From positions 1,860,001-1,924,000 of the forward strand of contig JAJKFL010000012.1 of the NCBI GenBank assembly GCA_021186555.1: a DNA stretch of 64,000 bases, given 5' to 3'. Below are positions 47,301 to 59,300 of this stretch, in pieces. The stretch's first letter is position 1; every line of letters starts with the position of its first letter. The notes beneath the pieces were generated by a model. The model was given only the letters and a program-made list of their open reading frames with translations, made no database searches and was not told the origin of the DNA. This DNA comes from Reticulitermes speratus. Lineage: Eukaryota > Arthropoda > Insecta > Blattodea > Rhinotermitidae. Made by a program: the position numbers and the translations under genes.

Positions 47301-50300
47301 CTATGTCAGCATGGTGCTGTGTCAACATAGCACTATGTCAGCATGGTGCTGTGTCAACATAGCACTATGTCAGCATGGTGCTGTGTCAACATAGCACTAT
47401 GTCAGCATGACACCATGTCAACATGGTGTCACTTTGCAGATTACTTGAATCTGAATATTCAAATTAACGATATTTTGGACTCAGATAATGGCCTCATACT
47501 ATTTAGTCAAGAGTCTTTTGTCTTCTTGTTTGCTATCTACAGACACAACGCTGAAACTATATTGAACTACAATTATGCCTGTTATTTTATATGGGTGAAA
47601 AAACTTGGTCTCTGCTCCTGGAGTTAGTTATAATGTAGTATAGAATATGTAATTTAATCTTCACCAAACCTTCAGCTGTTGTGTGATTACCTATCACGAC
47701 CTGCAATGTCAGGTTATAGACCTGAGGCTTGCTGTTTCCACATGTGCAGGTCGCGCTCCGAGTCGGTGGGCCACATAGACAAACAGAAGCTGCTGGAGAT
47801 CGCAAGGAAGAATGCAATGAACCTGCTGAAGCAAGGTGTGCTGCCCAGCACGGTGGTGACACAGGACAAGGTGGTTGCCATCAAGGCGGGCGGCAAGAGT
47901 GTGGCTGAGCTTACAGGTAAGACCCTTGTGGGGTGCAGTCCTGAGCCAGTTCAGTCCATGTGACCTAGTTCTCTACTATCCATCTTCAAGGGTCAGGCAG
48001 TCTGATACTGCTTGACCCTTGAAGGTGGAACTGGTATGCTACCCCAAAACATCGGTAACCAACTACCAATGTACGCTGCACTGAGCAAAGACCTCAAAGT
48101 GGCACGACTTGCTGAACAAATATGACATTTCACTTATTAATGCGTCAAGTGAAGTTGTTCCTGTCTGTGCCATGAAGGCATATAGGGGGTTCAGAGGTAT
48201 AGCGCCACTCATTCTTGACCTTGACACTAGATGGAGGTGAGCTTTTTACCCTGCGGATGCTAACCCTGAGGAAAGAACCCCGCCTGATACCCATTGAATA
48301 GGAGGCTGGGGGGGTTCGGGGGTCAGGGCTGGTCTGGATGTTTGGTGGAAAAATCCCTTGACCTGAAGGGAATCAAACCTTGGATCATCCTGTGCATAGC
48401 CTGGTGACTGTTGGCTCCACACCTGTGCTCTAATGAAGTTTTATCATCTTTTGCCGTCAGTTGTAACCTTGTCATCCTACAAGCCCATATGCTGGTCTCC
48501 AGAATGTACGGGCGAATGGCCCAGCATGCCATATGCTGGTCTCCAGAATGTACGGGCGAATGGCCCAGCATGCCATATGCTGGTCTCTCTATGTTTACTT
48601 GGTAGCAATTTCAATGCCCACACTAGGCCAGAAAAATTCAGGCTATCAAGAAATACAATCAGCATTTAAATCAATCTCCTGATGTTTAAAACTTTAATTC
48701 TATTGACCTTCACAGAGGCATTCTGTAATATTCCTGTGACTTCCAGCTTTCAGTTCACCCGTGTTTCACTGTTAAAATTTTGTTGCCATATGAATGTGCT
48801 TGTCCTTCATGTAATTTGTTTTGAAGATAATCATGAAGGTTTGCAGTGTCTAAAGCATGAGGACTTTAATGGTATGTACTCTGCAACAGATACTGTTCGG
48901 GTGATCATGTCAATGAGGATGAGATTGGTAGGGCATGTGGCATATATGGCAGAGAAGAAACATGTCTACAGGGTTTTGGTGGGGAAACCTGAAGGAGAGA
49001 GACCACTGGGAAGACATAGGCATAGATGGCAGATAATGTTGGTTGCATTTTGGTTGCATAAAATGTAGGACATTTCTTGACAAGCTGAAGTACAATTAGC
49101 TTCTCTGGAAGGACTCTGCAGATAATTAGTTACTAAACTAAACCTCAGGATAGACAGGTACAGTACATTATCTGCAGGAAGCACAGGATAGACAGACAGG
49201 TGCAGTACATTATCTGCAGGAAGCACAGGATAGACAGACAGGTGCGGTACATTATCTGCAGGAAGCACAGGATAGACAGACAGGTGCAGTACATTATCTG
49301 CAGGAAGCACAGGATAGACAGACAGGTGCAGTACATTATCTGCGTGAAGCACAGGATAGACAGACAGGTGCAGTACATTATCTGCAGGAAGCACAGGATA
49401 GACAGACAGGTGCAGTACATTATCTGCAGGAAGCACAGGATAGACAGACAGGTGCAGTACATTATCTGCAGGAAGCACAGGATAGACAGACAGGTGCAGT
49501 ACATTATCTGCAGGAAGCACAGGATAGACAGACAGGTGCAGTACATTATCTGCAGGAAGCACAGGATAGACAGACAGGTGCAGTACATTATCTGCAGGAA
49601 GCACAGGATAGACAGACAGGTGCAGTACATTATCTGCAGGAAGCACAGGATAGACAGACAGGTGCAGTACATTATCTGCAGGAAGCACAGGATAGACAGA
49701 CAGGTGCAGTACATTATCTGCAGGAAGCACAGGATAGACAGACAGGTGCAGTACATTATCTGCGTGAAGCACAGGATAGACAGACAGGTGCAGTACATTA
49801 TCTGCGTGAAGCACAGGATAGACAGACAGGTGCAGTACATTATCTGCAGGAAGCACAGGATAGGCAGACAGGTGCAGTACATTATCTGCAGGAAGCACAG
49901 GATAGACAGACAGGTGCAGTACATTATCTACGTGAAGCACAGGATAGACAGACAGGTGCAGTACATTATCTGCAGGAAGCACAGGATAGACAGACAGGTG
50001 CAGTACATTATCTGCAGGAAGCACAGGATAGACAGACAGGTGCAGTACATTATCTGCAGGAAGCACAGGATAGACAGACAGGTGCAGTACATTATCTGCA
50101 GGAAGCACAGGATAGACAGACAGGTGCAGTACATTATCTGCAGGAAGCACAGGATAGACAGACAGGTGCAGTACATTATCTGCGTGAAGCACAGGATAGA
50201 CAGACAGGTGCAGTACATTATCTGCAGGAAGCACAGGATAGGCAGACAGGTGCAGTACATTATCTGCAGGAAGCACAGGATAGACAGACAGGTGCAGTAC

Positions 50301-53300
50301 ATTATCTACGTGAAGCACAGGATAGACAGACAGGTGCAGTACATTATCTGCAGGAAGCACAGGATAGACAGACAGGTGCAGTACATTATCTGCGTGAAGC
50401 ACAGGATAGACAGACAGGTGCAGTACATTATCTGCAGGAAGCACAGGATAGACAGACAGGTGCAGTACATTATCTACGTGAAGCACAGGATAGACAGACA
50501 GGTGCAGTACATTATCTGCAGGAAGCACAGGATAGACAGACAGGTGCAGTACATTATCTGCAGGAAGCACAGGATAGACAGACAGGTGCAGTACATTATC
50601 TACGTGAAGCACAGGATAGACAGACAGGTGCAGTACATTATCTACGTGAAGCACAGGATAGACAGACAGGTGCAGTACATTATCTGCAGGAAGCACAGGA
50701 TAGACAGACAGGTGCAGTACATTATCTGCAGGAAGCACAGGATAGACAGACAGGTGCAGTACATTATCTACGTGAAGCACAGGATAGACAGACAGGTGCA
50801 GTACATTATCTGCAGGAAGCACAGGATAGACAGACAGGTGCAGTACATTATCTGCGTGAAGCACAGGATAGACAGACAGGTGCAGTACATTATCTGCAGG
50901 AAGCACAGGATAGACAGACAGGTGCAGTACATTATCTGCGTGAATTATGTTCTTTTTCATTCAGATTTCTGTAAGCAGCTTTCTAAGAAAGAGGCTCTTG
51001 GTGAAGCATCCAGCGAGTCTGAAGGAGAAGACCGTCACAGTAGTGGGAGTGACGCAGAGCGACCATTCCACCACCCGTTTCAGATCAAGGAACGGCCATC
51101 GTCAATTGTGATGAACATCCGGGTAAGTGTCAAGGGTGACAGGTGAATTGTTGAAGGTGCAAGTCTTGTGGAATGTGGTGCTGTGTCATTGGGCGTGTAG
51201 CTCTTTACATTTCAAAGATCATAGTGCCTTTGTATTCTGTGTAGATACTTTCTACTTCTTGGTGTAGCTCTTTACATTTCAAAGATCATAGTGCTTTTGT
51301 ATTTTGTGTAGATACTTTCTACTTCTTGGTGTAGCTCTTTACATTTCAAAGATCATAGTGCCTTTGTATTTTGTGTAGATACTTTCTACTTCTTGGTGTA
51401 GCTCTTTACATTTCAAAGATCATAGTGCCTTTGTATTTTGTGTAGATACTTTCTACTTCTTGGTGTAGCTCTTTACATTTCAAAGATCATAGTGCTTTTG
51501 TATTTTGTGTAGATACTTTCTGCTTCTTGGTGTAGCTCTTTACATTTCAAAGATCATAGTGCCTTTGTATTTTGTGTAGATACTTTCTACTTCTTGGTGT
51601 AGCTCTTTACATTTCAAAGATCATAGTGCCTTTGTATTTTGTGTAGATACTTTCTACTTCTTGGTGTAGCTCTTTACATTTCAAAGATCATAGTGCCTTT
51701 GTATTTTGTGTAGATACTTTCTACTTCTTGGTGTAGCTCTTTACATTTCAAAGATCATAGTGCCTTTGTATTTTGTGTAGATACTTTCTACTTCTTGGTG
51801 TAGCTCTTTACATTTCAAAGATCATAGTGCTTTTGTATTTTGTGTAGATACTTTCTACTTCTTGGTGTAGCTCTTTACATTTCAAAGATCATAGTGCCTT
51901 TGTATTTTGTGTAGATACTTTCTACTTCTTGGTGTAGCTCTTTACATTTCAAAGATCATAGTGCCTTTGTATTTTGTGTAGATACTTTCTACTTCTTGGT
52001 GTAGCTCTTTACATTTCAAAGATCATAGTGCCTTTGTATTTTGTGTAGATACTTTCTACTTCTTGGTGTAGCTCTTTACATTTCAAAGATCATAGTGCCT
52101 TTGTATTTTGTGTAGATACTTTCTACTTCTTGGTGTAGCTCTTTACATTTCAAAGATCATAGTGCCTTTGTATTTTGTGTAGATACTTTCTACTTCTTGG
52201 TGTAGCTCTTTACATTTCAAAGATCATAGTGCCTTTGTATTTTGTGTAGATACTTTCTACTTCTTGGTGTAGCTCTTTACATTTCAAAGATCATAGTGCC
52301 TTTGTATTTTGTGTAGATACTTTCTACTTCTTGGTGTAGCTCTTTACATTTCAAAGATCATAGTGCCTTTGTATTTTGTGTAGATACTTTCTACTTCTTG
52401 GTGTAGCTCTTTACATTTCAAAGATCATAGTGCCTTTGTATTTTGTGTAGATACTTTCTACTTCTTGGTGTAGCTCTTTACATTTCAAAGATCATAGTGC
52501 CTTTGTATTTTGTGTAGATACTTTCTACTTCCTGGTTTCCCACCTATAGTTTGACTCATGGTTACTCTACTTGACTTAGCCATTTCATGTTTCTTTCTTT
52601 CCCCCACTTGGTTAATCTTAACATAATATCAGAAAATGCAAGTCTTCTGCTGTGTGATGCTGTGCCACTGGGCAGTTTTAATATATTCATGTTCAGGGTG
52701 AAGCAGTCTTCTTGGACTGCATCACCCTGAAGATGGAGGCACTATGATCTTTTGAAACAACATGAGCCACTCATCCAATGACACAGTTTCACTTCCCAGG
52801 GCTGTGAGAACTTACAATCTAGCAGGTGAAGTGTTGCCACAACACACTGAATTGGAAGTTGTGTGTAGTTCCGTTTGTGACTGCCTGCACCAGACTTCGC
52901 CTTCCGTTCTCTGTGGTCGAGAGACATGAACTGAGACCATGATCCAATATCCATCTTGAGGAACTGATAGTTGCTCACATGGTCTGGATATTCCACACCT
53001 TTAGTGGGGATGTTTGATAAGTGAGGTTCCTAGGCCATGACAATTAAATGAGAAGTCGTGACAGTGTTGACAATGTTACATATAGTTACCGTATTTTTTG
53101 GCATATAAGACACTTTTTTCACCTAAAAATTTGTCTGAAAAATGGAGTGCGTGCTATACACCGGTGCATCTTATACGCCGAAAAATACGGGGAAGATGAC
53201 GATTTTTGTGGATTTGAAGATGAAGATTAATATCTTTAATGTAAGTTAAAACATTTTTGCTAATTAGATTATTTGTTATGTATGAATTCCCTGAAAAATC

Positions 53301-56300
53301 AATGTATTTTTTATTCAATAAATGCTTGATAAAATATACTAAAATTATTTTATTCCAAAAAATCTGCATAAAAAATGGGATGCGTCCTATACGCCGAAAA
53401 ATACAGTGATTTATTGCACTGAACTGTCATCATTTTGAACACAATCCATGAGCGGACTGATGCATTTGTGCCATCTTGACACATTCCACAATAATGAGGA
53501 AGTTGAAGGGGCTGTTTATGAATGTTTGTGAATGCAAGAGCCTACTTTCTGCTCTTAAACTTGTGCCAAGATGGGATAAATGCATCAGTGCACTTGAGGA
53601 TTGTACTGAAAAATAATGATGCTTCAGGGGAAAAAGTGAGCTGCATTTAGCTGTGATGACTTCTCTCGTAGTGTTTGTAACACAGGAGACTGTACTCACT
53701 AAACATACCTGGTGTGAATTCTGATGTTTACTGTATTTGTGTAGAGATGTTACTGCTCCCCTTCTGAAGTCAGTTGAGTCTTTTCATATCCTAATATCTT
53801 CTGTTTTTAACATCCACCTTAGTGTTCTACTTCCATCTATGCCTAGGTCTTTCAAGTGGTCTCTTACCTTCAGAAGGGAGGCATATTAGTTGGGAAACTG
53901 AGGAAATTACAGAATGAGGAGCTTCACTGACATTCAGTAGTAGTAGTGGACAGAACTTGTAACCAACAACATCTACAGGCACATACACAATCCTTATGCT
54001 ATGCATATACATAATAACTGCAATTTTACGTTGTACGACCTTGGAAGAGATGAATGCACAGATCCCTATACTTAAAAACATGCTATAGAGTCTAGCAACT
54101 TCACCAGAACACAGTGCTCCACTAATAAGGAAGCTATCCACGAACGTTCATCCGAACAAAGATCACTTACATCTTATACCATAAAGAACTCTGCGCATTA
54201 CAAATAAGATTGCGTCAACACCGCCGGTTACACAAACCTGTCCACTACACATTTCTATGAATAATAGAAATCTCTTCCATCCGAATAACTTAATAATTAC
54301 ACTTCAATTAATTTTAACTACTAATGTGTCTGCATCTTAATATTATTCCTTATAGGGAATAATAGACAGTTTACATACTCTTATTGTTTTAACTGTGAAG
54401 GGGAGGCCTCCACCTCAGTACACTTTTCATTTTATGGTATTGTAATTCCTACCTGATAATGGCCGGTACAAACAGCCAAAACATGTTGTAGAGTATAAAT
54501 AAAGTGCTTGTGTTTAAGTGTTGTGTTTGTTCTGACAAATAAAACAGTCGATTCACTAGTAGAATTAGATAATAGATGTTACGTGTAGTCTCTAGAGCAA
54601 ACAGCAGATGGAAACAGGATTTGATAGTAAACGTGCCACTTTATGAAACTGAGACGATAAGGATAATCTCAACGTGGCTGTGGGTTGCATTGTGACAGAA
54701 CTCAGTGCAGCTGCCAGTGAAGACTTTGCAAGAGAAGACAGCCGAGCAGTCCAAGCAGTTGCGCATCCAGTTCCCTGTGTCCAGCGGACAGCAGCACAGG
54801 AAGTCGGGTGAGTGTACACGTAATCATGCGGCAGTCCCTCACAAGGTCATTGAAAGGTAAAAGGTCAGCATGTCAACCAGGTCATGCTAGTTGTAGCTGA
54901 AGATTGGTGTCAGAGTAAGACACGGACAGATTGAAGAGCAGATTAGTGTAAGAGTAAGACATGGACAGAATGAAGAGCAGATTAGTGTAAGTAAGACACG
55001 GACAGAATGAAGAGCAGATTAGTGTAAGAGTAAGACACGGACATAATGAAGAGCAGATTAGTGTAAGTAAGACACGGACAGAATTAAGAGCAGATTAGTT
55101 TAAGAGTAAGACACGGACATAATGAAGAGCAGATTAGTGTAAGAGTAAGACACGGACATAATGAAGAGCAGATTAGTGTAAGTAAGACACGGACAGAATG
55201 AAGAGCAGATTAGTTTAAGAGTAAGACACGGACAGAATGAAGAGCAGATTAGTGTAAGTAAGACAGAGGCAGAATGAAGAGCAGATTAGTGTAAGACACA
55301 GACAGAATGAAGAGCAGATTAGTGTAGGACAGAATGAAGAGCAGATTAGTGTAAGACAGAATGAAGAGCAGATTAGTGTAAGTAAGACACAGACAGAATG
55401 AAGAGCAGATTAGTGTAAGTAAGACACGGACATAATGAAGAGCAGATTAGTTTAAGTAAAACAGAGACAGAATGAAGAGCAGACGAAATTCATGACATGC
55501 TTGCTACCATTTGGTCCAGAATCTTTTGTCTTTCCATGTGATAGTTTCTAAGACTATAAAGTTAAAAATAATACAGAACTATAATTTTGCCTGTTGTTCT
55601 TTTATGGGTGTCAAACTTGGTCTGGCATTGAAGGAAGAGCAATCATGGAGGATGAGATGGGTGGGGCATGTGGCACGAATGGTGAAGAGGGGAGGTGTAT
55701 ACAGGATTTTGATTGGGAAACCTGAAGGAAAGTGACTATTTTTAAGAATGGGTGTACATGGGAGGCTAATATTAAAATGGACTTGAAGGAAATGGGATGG
55801 GGCGGTGTAGACAGAATTAATGTGGCTCGGGATAGGGACAAGTGGTGGGCTCTTTATCACAGTAATGACTGCTTTCTACCATAAAATGTGAGGAATTTCT
55901 GGACTAGCTGAGGAACTGTTAGCTTATCCAGAAGGACTCTTCCAAGGCATTAGTGTGACAGGTGTTTCCACAAATATCCAGTAGGGTGCACCACTGATAC
56001 AGTTGTTGGTGCCATTGTTAAATATTGCAGAGGATGAATGGGTGTCGGTTGTTACTGTTGCAGAGAATGAGTGGGCATCGGTTGTTACTGTTGCAGAGAA
56101 TGAATGGGTGTTGGTTGTTACTGTTGCAGAGAATGAGTGGGTGTCGGTTGTTACTGTTGCAGAGAATGAGTGGGTGTCGGTTGTTACTGTTGCAGAGAAT
56201 GAGTGGGTGTCAGTTGTTACTGTTGCAGAGAATGAGTGGGTGTCGGTTGTCACTGTTGCAGAGAATGAGTGGGTGTCGATTGTTACTGTTGCAGAGAATG

Positions 56301-59300
56301 AGTGGGTGTCGATTGTTACTGTTGCAGAGAACGAGTGGGTGTCGGTTGTTACTGTTGCAGAGAATGAGTGGGTGTCGATTGTTACTGTTGCAGAGAACGA
56401 GTGGGTGTCGATTGTTACTGTTGCAGAGAACGAGTGGGTGTCGGTTGTTACTGTTGCAGAGAACGAGTGGGTGTCGATTGTTACTGTTGCAGAGAACGAG
56501 TGGGTGTCGGTTGTTACTGTTGCAGAGAATGAGTGGGTGTCGGTTGTTACTGTTGCAGAGAATGAGTGGGCGTCGGTTGTTACTGTTGCAGAGAATGAGT
56601 GGGTGTCGGTTGTTACTGTTGCAGAGAATGAGTGGGTGTCGGTTGTTACTGTTGCAGAGAATGAGTGGGTGTCGGTTGTTACTGTTGCAGAGAAGGAGTG
56701 GGTGTCGGTTGTTACTGTTGCAGAGAAGGAGTGGGTGTCGGTTGTTACTGTTGCAGAGAAGGAGTGGGTGTCGGTTGTTACTGTTGCAGAGAATGGAGTG
56801 GGTGTCGGTTGTTACTGTTGCAGAGAATGAGTGGGTGTCGGTTGTTACTGTTGCAGAGAATGAGTGGGGTGTTGTTACTGTGCGGAAGATGGTGTCGTGT
56901 TACTGTTGCAGAGAAGAGTGGGTGTCGTTGTTACTGTTGCAGAGAACGAGTGGGTGTCGGTTGTTACTGTTGCAGAGAAGGAGTGGGTGTCGGTTGTTAC
57001 TGTTGCAGAGAAGAGTGGGTGTCGGTTGTTACTGTTGCAGAGAAGAGTGGGTGTCGGTTGTTACTGTTGCAGAGAAGAGTGGGTGTCGGTTGTTACTGTT
57101 GCAGAGAATGAGTGGGTGTCGGTTGTTACTGTTGCAGAGAATGAGTGGGTGTCGGTTGTTACTGTTGCAGAGAATGAGTGGGTGTCGGTTGTTACTGTTG
57201 CAGAGAATGAGTGGGTGTCGATTGTTACGTTGCAGAGAAGGAGTGGGTGTCGGTTGTTACTGTTGCAGAGAATGAGTGGGTGTCGGTTGTTACCTTTGCA
57301 GGGAAGGAGTGGGTGTCGGTTGTTACTGTTGCAGAGAATAGTGGGTGTCGGTTGTTACTGTTGCAGAGAAGGAGTGGGTGTCAGTTGTTACTGTTGCAGA
57401 GAATGAGTGGGTGTCGGTTGTTACTGTTGCAGAGAATGAGTGGGTGTCGATTGTTACTGTTGCAGAGAAGGAGTGGGTGTCGGTTGTTACTGTTGCAGAG
57501 AACGAGTGGGTGTCGGTTGTTAGTGTTGCAGAGAATGAGTGGGTGTCGGTTGTTACTGTTGCAGAGAAGGAGTGGGTGTCGGTTGTTACTGTTGCAGAGA
57601 ATGAGTGGGTGTCGGTTGTTACTGTTGCAGAGAATGAGTGGGTGTCGGTTGTTACTGTTGCAGAGAATGAGTGGGTGTCGGTTGTTACTGTTGCAGAGAA
57701 TGAGTGGGTGTCGGTTGTTACTGTTGCAGAGAATGAGTGGGTGTCGGTTGTTACTGTTGCAGAGAATGAGTGGGTGTCGGTTGTTACTGTTGCAGAGAAT
57801 GAGTGGGTACCGGTGTCGCCCAAGAAGGATGAGCCGCCAGCTGCTGCAGTGGCAATGAAGGTGGCAGAGACCAGATTACAAGTGGAGATGGTGAATCAGG
57901 TGTTCTCCAGTGCCATGTTCACTGAGGTGAGTGAGATGCCTGCAGGAAACTAGCTTGCTTCTGATGTTGTGGTCTTGCTTGAGTTAAGTCACATTCCCAT
58001 GACTGGTGTATTTCACAAGTGTGCCAACACTTGTACATTGTATAGGGAGCCAAGTGAATAGTTGTCGTACTGCTTCCATGACTGGTTTACTTTGCAAAGA
58101 TCATACTTGGGGTACACTTGACAAGTGTTTGCCTGGTCATTTTGATCCTGTTCCCACAATGTTTACTTCACCATGCAACATCTCAATGATACAGATTTGC
58201 ACATAAGTTGTGGGAACACAACACGTTTCACCTTCGTAATTAAAGAAGACATTGATGATTTCTTTGACTTATGTTGCATGTACAGACAGTTGGTGGGTAA
58301 TGGACAAGTGGCCAATATTTTTACAAGTGCACCATTCCCATAATGTGGCAAGTATCTGTAAGTGATGCATGTTTGTCACATATACCAGTGATGGTGTACC
58401 GCTTCTGCTGAGAGCTAATGCATCCTATTGCATTGCAGGGACTGGACATTGGTTCAATCGTATCACAGCGACTGACAGCAATGCGGAAGTTGCAGGAAAA
58501 TCCCAATGACGTTCAGGCTCTGTCAGAGATGTATCGGGCTCAGAAGGATGTATGTACCTATTGTGCACACAGTTTCGTAAAGGGACGTGCTCTGGTGGCA
58601 GAAACAAATACTAAACATTTTTTTCTTTGGTAAAAATGGATGATTTGGAAACTGTAGTTATAAAATATGTTATGAGATTTTATGTTCTGACAGCCATGTT
58701 GTGTCTTGTGTGATGTGACGCTGTGTCGTTGGGTGAGTGGTTGGCAGCATTGTGAATGATTGTGTTGCCTTCATCTTCAGGGGTCAAGCAGTCTAAGAAG
58801 AACATCACTTAGAATAGAATAGAATAGAATATAAGTAGGGCAGGCACCACAGCGTCCCATGCACATCGACCATTTCTGATCCTTTGTGCAGCCTTGTATT
58901 CATTTGTTTAGCAGCCCCGCACTTTGAACAAAGTGCAGTGACCTGCTTACAGAGATATCCTTAAAGTCCCCTGGTTTCATAAAATGATACCCCAGGTACC
59001 TGAATCTTAATGCAGCCAAGGCCTCACAGTCGCCGAGAACATGCGAGGCCGTTTCAGATGCCTGTTTGCATCTGTCGCACTCGGGACTGTCTACCAGCCC
59101 CAGTTTAAACAAGTGTCCCTTTAAATGACAGTGTCCTGTGAACAGCCCTGTCAGTATTCTTAGCTGGTTTCTGTTCAAACTAAGCAGTTCTCCAGCTCTT
59201 CTAGCAGAGGGTCTTTTGAGAAAGTCTCTAGCCTGTCTTTGTCCATGAATGGACTGCCAATATTCTGTATGTTTCCTATTTGTCCATCCCCTGATCACCT

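Noticed and set aside
46108-47394. Overlapping plus-strand ORFs rich in Cys, Trp, Gln and His
   Set aside because: All are frames of the 16/32-bp minisatellite; no flanking coding signal.
47679-47963. 94-codon ORF start at 47679 as SON start
   Set aside because: The reading frame enters from an acceptor at 47750; upstream codons are intron.
49200-51146. 648-codon plus-strand ORF and 664-codon minus-strand ORF
   Set aside because: Products of a 42-bp tandem unit without stop codons; only 50965-51122 is coding (SON exon 6).
56003-57275. Long ORFs in two frames left of 57345
   Set aside because: Array frames before the last frameshift; they do not join SON in phase, so they are not called as exons.
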